Assembly: GCA_902805655.1 (NCBI GenBank)
Contig: CADCTF010000017.1
Location: forward strand, 1 to 33,417
DNA: 33,417 bases
Source: an uncultured Acidimicrobiales bacterium
GTDB lineage: Bacteria > Actinomycetota > Acidimicrobiia > Acidimicrobiales > CADCTF01
Direction of reading: 5' to 3'
A model generated the notes under the pieces. The model searched no databases and was not told where the DNA came from. It saw nothing but the letters and a program-made list of their open reading frames with translations. Every line of letters starts with the position of its first letter. Position 1 is the stretch's first letter. Of this stretch, positions 30,533 to 33,417 are shown one piece after another. The translations under genes were made by a program, and so were the position numbers.

Positions 30533-31336
30533 GTGACCCCCGACCAGTACATGCACGGACACCATGAGAGCGTCCTGCGCTCGCATCGCTGGAGGACGGC
30601 GGACAACTCGGCCGCCTACCTGCTCGAGCACCTGCGGCCCGACACGCGCCTCCTGGATGTCGGCTGCGGGCCCGGCACCATCAGCATCGACCTGGCCCGC
30701 CGCCTGTCGGACGGCTCGGTGGTCGGCGTGGACGCCGCGGTCTCGGTGGTGGAGGCCGCGCAAGCGGAAGCTCAGGCCGCGGGGGTGGGGAACGTCGAGT
30801 TCTCGGTGGCCGACGCCTATGCCCTGGAGTTCGACGACGCCACGTTCGACGTCGTCCACGCCCATCAGGTGCTCCAGCACCTCACGGATCCGGTGGCGGC
30901 GCTGGGCGAGATGCGACGGGTGGTGCGTGACGACGGCGTGGTGGCGGCGCGGGACTCGGACTACGACGCCATGACGTGGTTCCCGGCGAGCCCGCGGCTC
31001 GACCGCTGGCGCCAGATCTACGACCGGCTCGCTCGCGGCAACGGCACGGAGCCGTCGGCCGGCCGCCACCTGCTCGCCTGGGCCCGATCCGCAGCCTTCT
31101 CGTCGGTGCAGCCGTCGGCTTCGGTGTGGTGCTTCGCCACGCCCGAAGACCGTGCGTGGTGGGGCGGGCTCTGGGCCGACCGGGTGGTGGCCTCGACCTT
31201 CGCCGAGCAGGCAACTGCCCGCGATCTCGCCACTGCGGCCGAGCTGGAGGACCTGGCGGCCGGCTGGCGGGAGTGGGCAGCCGACGACGACGCCTGGTTC
31301 GTGGTGGTGCACGGCGAGGTGCTCTGCCGCAAGTAG
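30533..31336 (+). CDS. SAM-dependent methyltransferase (UbiE-like)
   Basis: A 267-residue class I methyltransferase. It begins VTPDQYMHGHHESVLRSHRWRTADNSAAYLL, has motif I LLDVGCGPGTISIDLARRL, acidic strand-2 end VVGVDAAVSVV, NVEFSVADAYAL, and the post-motif FDVVHAHQVLQHLTDPVAALGEMRRV. Relatives resemble menaquinone-type or small-molecule methyltransferases; the acceptor is not predictable. I prefer the GTG at 30533, where the conserved TPxQYxHGHH start lies; an ATG at 30515 is the alternative and would add six residues. It converges with the ABC permease gene 19 bases away. Confidence 0.88.
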   Translation: MTPDQYMHGHHESVLRSHRWRTADNSAAYLLEHLRPDTRLLDVGCGPGTISIDLARRLSDGSVVGVDAAVSVVEAAQAEAQAAGVGNVEFSVADAYALEFDDATFDVVHAHQVLQHLTDPVAALGEMRRVVRDDGVVAARDSDYDAMTWFPASPRLDRWRQIYDRLARGNGTEPSAGRHLLAWARSAAFSSVQPSASVWCFATPEDRAWWGGLWADRVVASTFAEQATARDLATAAELEDLAAGWREWAADDDAWFVVVHGEVLCRK

Positions 31337-31355
31337 CTCTCGAACTTGTCGACGG

Positions 31356-32180
31356 CTACTTGCTCGCTGCCCGGTTGAACTTCCGGATGGACAGCACGGC
31401 GAAGACCACGGTGATGCCGACCGCCCAGCCGATGGCCCACCAGAGGTCGGCACCGGGGTCGATGCCGTTGTACAGCGCACGAGTCGCGTTGGTGACCTTG
31501 GTGAAGGGGTTGAAGTCCGCGACCGGCCGCAGGAACCTCGGCATGCTGGCGGTGTCCACGAAGGCCGAAGACACGAACGTCAGCGGGAACATCCAGATGA
31601 ACCCGGCCGAGTTGGCGGCTTCGACGGAGCCGACGGACAGGCCGATCAGCGCCTGGATCCAGCTGAAGGCGTAGGCGAAGAAGAACAAGAGCAGGGTCGC
31701 CATGACCGCGTCCCCGATGGATCCTCGGATGCGGAAGCCGACGGCGAAGGCCACGCCCAGCATGACGGCGAAGCTGAGGACGTTCCTCACCAGGTCGGAC
31801 AGCGTGCGGCCGATGATGACGGCTGGGTGGGCCATCGGCAGCGAGCGGAGGCGGTCGACCAGGCCCTTGGTGAGGTCCTCGGCCAGGCCGACGCCCGTGA
31901 ACGCCGACCCGAACAGGACGGTCTGGGCGAAGATGCCCGGCAGCAGGTACTGCTGCTTGTAGTTGTCGAAGCCCGGCGGAGCGGCGATGGCGCCGCCGAA
32001 GACGTAGACGAACAGCACCACGAACATGATCGGCTGGATGATGGCGAACACCAGCAGCTCGGTGTTGCGGGGGATGATGCGGAGGTGACGGCTCGCCTCC
32101 GTCCAGCTGTCGCGGAGGACCCACATGCCGCCCGAGGGCGCAGACCCATGTTGCTCCGGCAAGGTGTCGACGGCAGCCAT
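31356..32180 (-). CDS. ABC-2 type exporter permease (DrrB-like)
   Basis: A 274-residue permease with six transmembrane helices, of the daunorubicin-resistance type. Typical segments are NTELLVFAIIQPIMFVVLFVYVFGGAI, YLLPGIFAQTVLFGSAFTGVGLAEDLTKGLVDRLRSLPMA (the DrrB signature around the coupling helix) and FPLTFVSSAFVDTASMPRFLRPVADFNPFTKVTNATR. Its ATG overlaps the stop of the ATPase gene by one base (TGATG). With the ATPase it forms a complete two-gene exporter for a hydrophobic compound, substrate unknown. Confidence 0.93.
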   Translation of the reverse strand: MAAVDTLPEQHGSAPSGGMWVLRDSWTEASRHLRIIPRNTELLVFAIIQPIMFVVLFVYVFGGAIAAPPGFDNYKQQYLLPGIFAQTVLFGSAFTGVGLAEDLTKGLVDRLRSLPMAHPAVIIGRTLSDLVRNVLSFAVMLGVAFAVGFRIRGSIGDAVMATLLLFFFAYAFSWIQALIGLSVGSVEAANSAGFIWMFPLTFVSSAFVDTASMPRFLRPVADFNPFTKVTNATRALYNGIDPGADLWWAIGWAVGITVVFAVLSIRKFNRAASK

Positions 32181-33139
32181 CAGCGGGGATCCTCCGGGGT
32201 GTCTTCGGTCGTGTGACCGGTGAGTGACAGGAACACGTCGTCGAGCGAGGGGCGGCGCACCACGACGTCGTCGACCTTCACACCGGCGAGGTCGAGCGCC
32301 CGGACCGCAGCGGGCACGATGCCGATGCTCCTGTCGATGGAGACGGTGACCTGCCCCAGCGCGTCGTCCACCTGCGGCGCCCCGTACCCGATGGAGCCGA
32401 GCACCCGTGCGGCGTCGGGGAGCGACGCCCGATCGGGGACCGTGACCTCCAGCAGCTCTCCGCCGATCTGACGCTTCAGCTCCTCTGCCGTGCCCTCGGC
32501 GATGACGCTGCCATGGTCGATCACCACGATGCGGTGGGCCAGGCGATCTGCTTCGTCGAGGTACTGGGTGGTCAGCAGGGTCGTGGTGCCCTCGGCCACC
32601 AGCTCCTCGATCAGGTCCCACATGGCCAGCCTGCTCCTGGGGTCGAGGCCGGTGGTCGGCTCGTCGAGGAAGAGGACCGATGGTTTGGCGATGAGGCTCA
32701 TGGCGATGTCGAGCCGCCGGCCCATGCCGCCCGAGTACTCCTTCACCAGCCGGTCGCCGGCGTCCACCAGGTCGAAGCGCTCCAGCAGCTCGCCGGCGCG
32801 CTGGCGCGCTGGCGCACGACCCATGTGGAAGAGCCGCCCGATGTGCTCGAGGTTCTCCCGCCCGGTGAGGCGCTCGTCGATGGCGGCGTACTGACCGGTC
32901 AAGCCGATGCGGGCGCGGACCTTCTGCGGCTCACGGGCCACATCGATGCCGTCGATGAGCGCTCGCCCGCCATCGGGGGGCAGCAGCGTGGTGAGGATGC
33001 GGACCATCGTGGTCTTGCCGGCCCCGTTCGGACCGAGCATGCCGACCACAGTGCCCCGCTCGACTTGAAGATCGACGCCTCGCAAGGCCTCGGTCTTGCC
33101 GAACTTCTTGACGAGCCCTTCACTGACGACCGCTGGCAT
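32180..33139 (-). CDS. ABC exporter ATPase (DrrA-like)
   Basis: A 319-residue nucleotide-binding subunit. Walker A is GPNGAGKTT, the Q-loop lies in IGLTGQYAAIDERLTGREN, the signature is YSGGMGRRLDIA, Walker B is SVLFLDEPTTGLDPRSR, and the switch region is TTQYLDEADRLAHR. The C-terminal DrrA-type domain ends RPSLDDVFLSLTGH. The ATG at 33139 lies seven bases after TAGGGT on its strand, so the transcript may be leaderless; a GTG at 33148 overlaps that hexamer and is less likely. It is coupled to the permease gene. Confidence 0.94.
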   Translation of the reverse strand: MPAVVSEGLVKKFGKTEALRGVDLQVERGTVVGMLGPNGAGKTTMVRILTTLLPPDGGRALIDGIDVAREPQKVRARIGLTGQYAAIDERLTGRENLEHIGRLFHMGRAPARQRAGELLERFDLVDAGDRLVKEYSGGMGRRLDIAMSLIAKPSVLFLDEPTTGLDPRSRLAMWDLIEELVAEGTTTLLTTQYLDEADRLAHRIVVIDHGSVIAEGTAEELKRQIGGELLEVTVPDRASLPDAARVLGSIGYGAPQVDDALGQVTVSIDRSIGIVPAAVRALDLAGVKVDDVVVRRPSLDDVFLSLTGHTTEDTPEDPR

Positions 33140-33146
33140 GCCGGTC

Positions 33147-33152
33147 ACCCTA
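33147..33152 (-). promoter_or_regulatory. -10 hexamer TAGGGT for the ABC exporter
   Basis: On the minus strand TAGGGT is followed by seven bases and the ATG of the ATPase gene. A TGAACG hexamer 17 bases upstream is a weak -35. Confidence 0.4.
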
Positions 33153-33198
33153 CGGCGAGGGTGTGACAGCGTTCAGCGGATTTCTTGCTCGCGCAGGA

Positions 33199-33417
33199 TC
33201 AGCGGCCGCGAAGCCGATCGACGATTCCCTTGCCCTTCGGCTGCTTGGCGGAGCGGTCGGGCTCGTCCCGCTGCGGGGCCGGTGCCGGCGTCACGGGTGT
33301 GGGATCCGGGGCGCTGATCTCGGGGAGCGTGGTGGGCGGCGGCTCCGGCAGCGTTGTCGGCGGAGGAGGAGGAGGTGGCGGGTCCTGGAGCGTCGTCGGC
33401 GGAGGCGGAGGAGGCGG
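33199..33417 (-). CDS. Proline-rich C-terminus of a protein running off the window
   Basis: The last 72 residues of a gene whose start lies beyond the window. The tail has three imperfect repeats of a polyproline run followed by TTL and an acidic residue (PPPPTTLQD, PPPPTTLPE, PPPTTLPE). A Pro/Ala-rich stretch follows, then a basic end KGKGIVDRLRGR. Such tails occur on cell-wall enzymes and membrane-bound kinases of actinobacteria, but nothing here identifies the main domain. It ends 60 bp from the start of the ABC ATPase gene on the same strand. Confidence 0.7.
   Translation of the reverse strand, partial: PPPPPPPTTLQDPPPPPPPPTTLPEPPPTTLPEISAPDPTPVTPAPAPQRDEPDRSAKQPKGKGIVDRLRGR

Overview
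The window is high-GC bacterial chromosome from an actinobacterium. A luciferase-like F420-type oxidoreductase, a DrrA/DrrB-type ABC exporter, frequent GTG/TTG starts and many apparently leaderless promoters point that way. The secreted Ig-like/propeller-repeat protein at 23.6 kb suggests class Acidimicrobiia, which is an inference only. No rRNA, tRNA, CRISPR array, transposase or phage gene was seen.

Layout. 1-317 is a broken second copy of the locus at 6.2-7.7 kb. 0.5-1.1 kb (-) encodes a RibD/DHFR-like reductase. 1.2-5.9 kb (-) is a three-gene operon with 4-bp overlaps: a GT2 polysaccharide synthase, a membrane-anchored HlyD-like protein and a GH81 beta-1,3-glucanase lipoprotein. This looks like a beta-1,3-glucan (curdlan-like) production unit. 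6.3-7.5 kb holds an FMN-dependent alpha-hydroxy-acid oxidase. 7.8-10.9 kb is a cluster of thioesterase, HxlR regulator, SRPBCC protein and F420-type LLM oxidoreductase, with two matching AGTT-N9-AACT dyads that are candidate HxlR operators. A methyltransferase follows at 11.0 kb, then trkA-trkH (-). 14.9-20.0 kb holds a broken GAF-GGDEF-EAL gene, a VOC-HAD pair and an intact GAF-GGDEF-EAL gene. 20.2-21.7 kb has a CRP-like box, a fragment of a solute-binding-protein gene and a DAHP synthase. The synthase is preceded by a 20-codon leader peptide with consecutive Tyr-Trp-Tyr codons and nested inverted repeats, a candidate aromatic amino-acid attenuator. 21.8-25.4 kb has a NUDIX hydrolase, a decayed M48 protease gene and the secreted repeat protein. 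25.5-28.6 kb (-) has two small proteins (one DUF2237), a decayed MASE1-GGDEF gene and a CvfC-like NFU_N/HEAT protein. 28.7-33.4 kb has a Cys-rich protein, a VOC protein, a small membrane protein, a methyltransferase, the ABC exporter and the proline-rich C-terminus of a gene that runs off the window.

Two themes connect the region. First, it is rich in decaying genes. The second lldD copy, two GDSL-esterase remnants, two of three c-di-GMP genes, the M48 gene and the solute-binding-protein gene all carry frameshifts and/or internal deletions. Second, regulatory DNA is readable: the DAHP synthase attenuator, the HxlR dyads, a CRP box, a structured 5' leader and a recurring -10 hexamer placed 6-8 nt before start codons.
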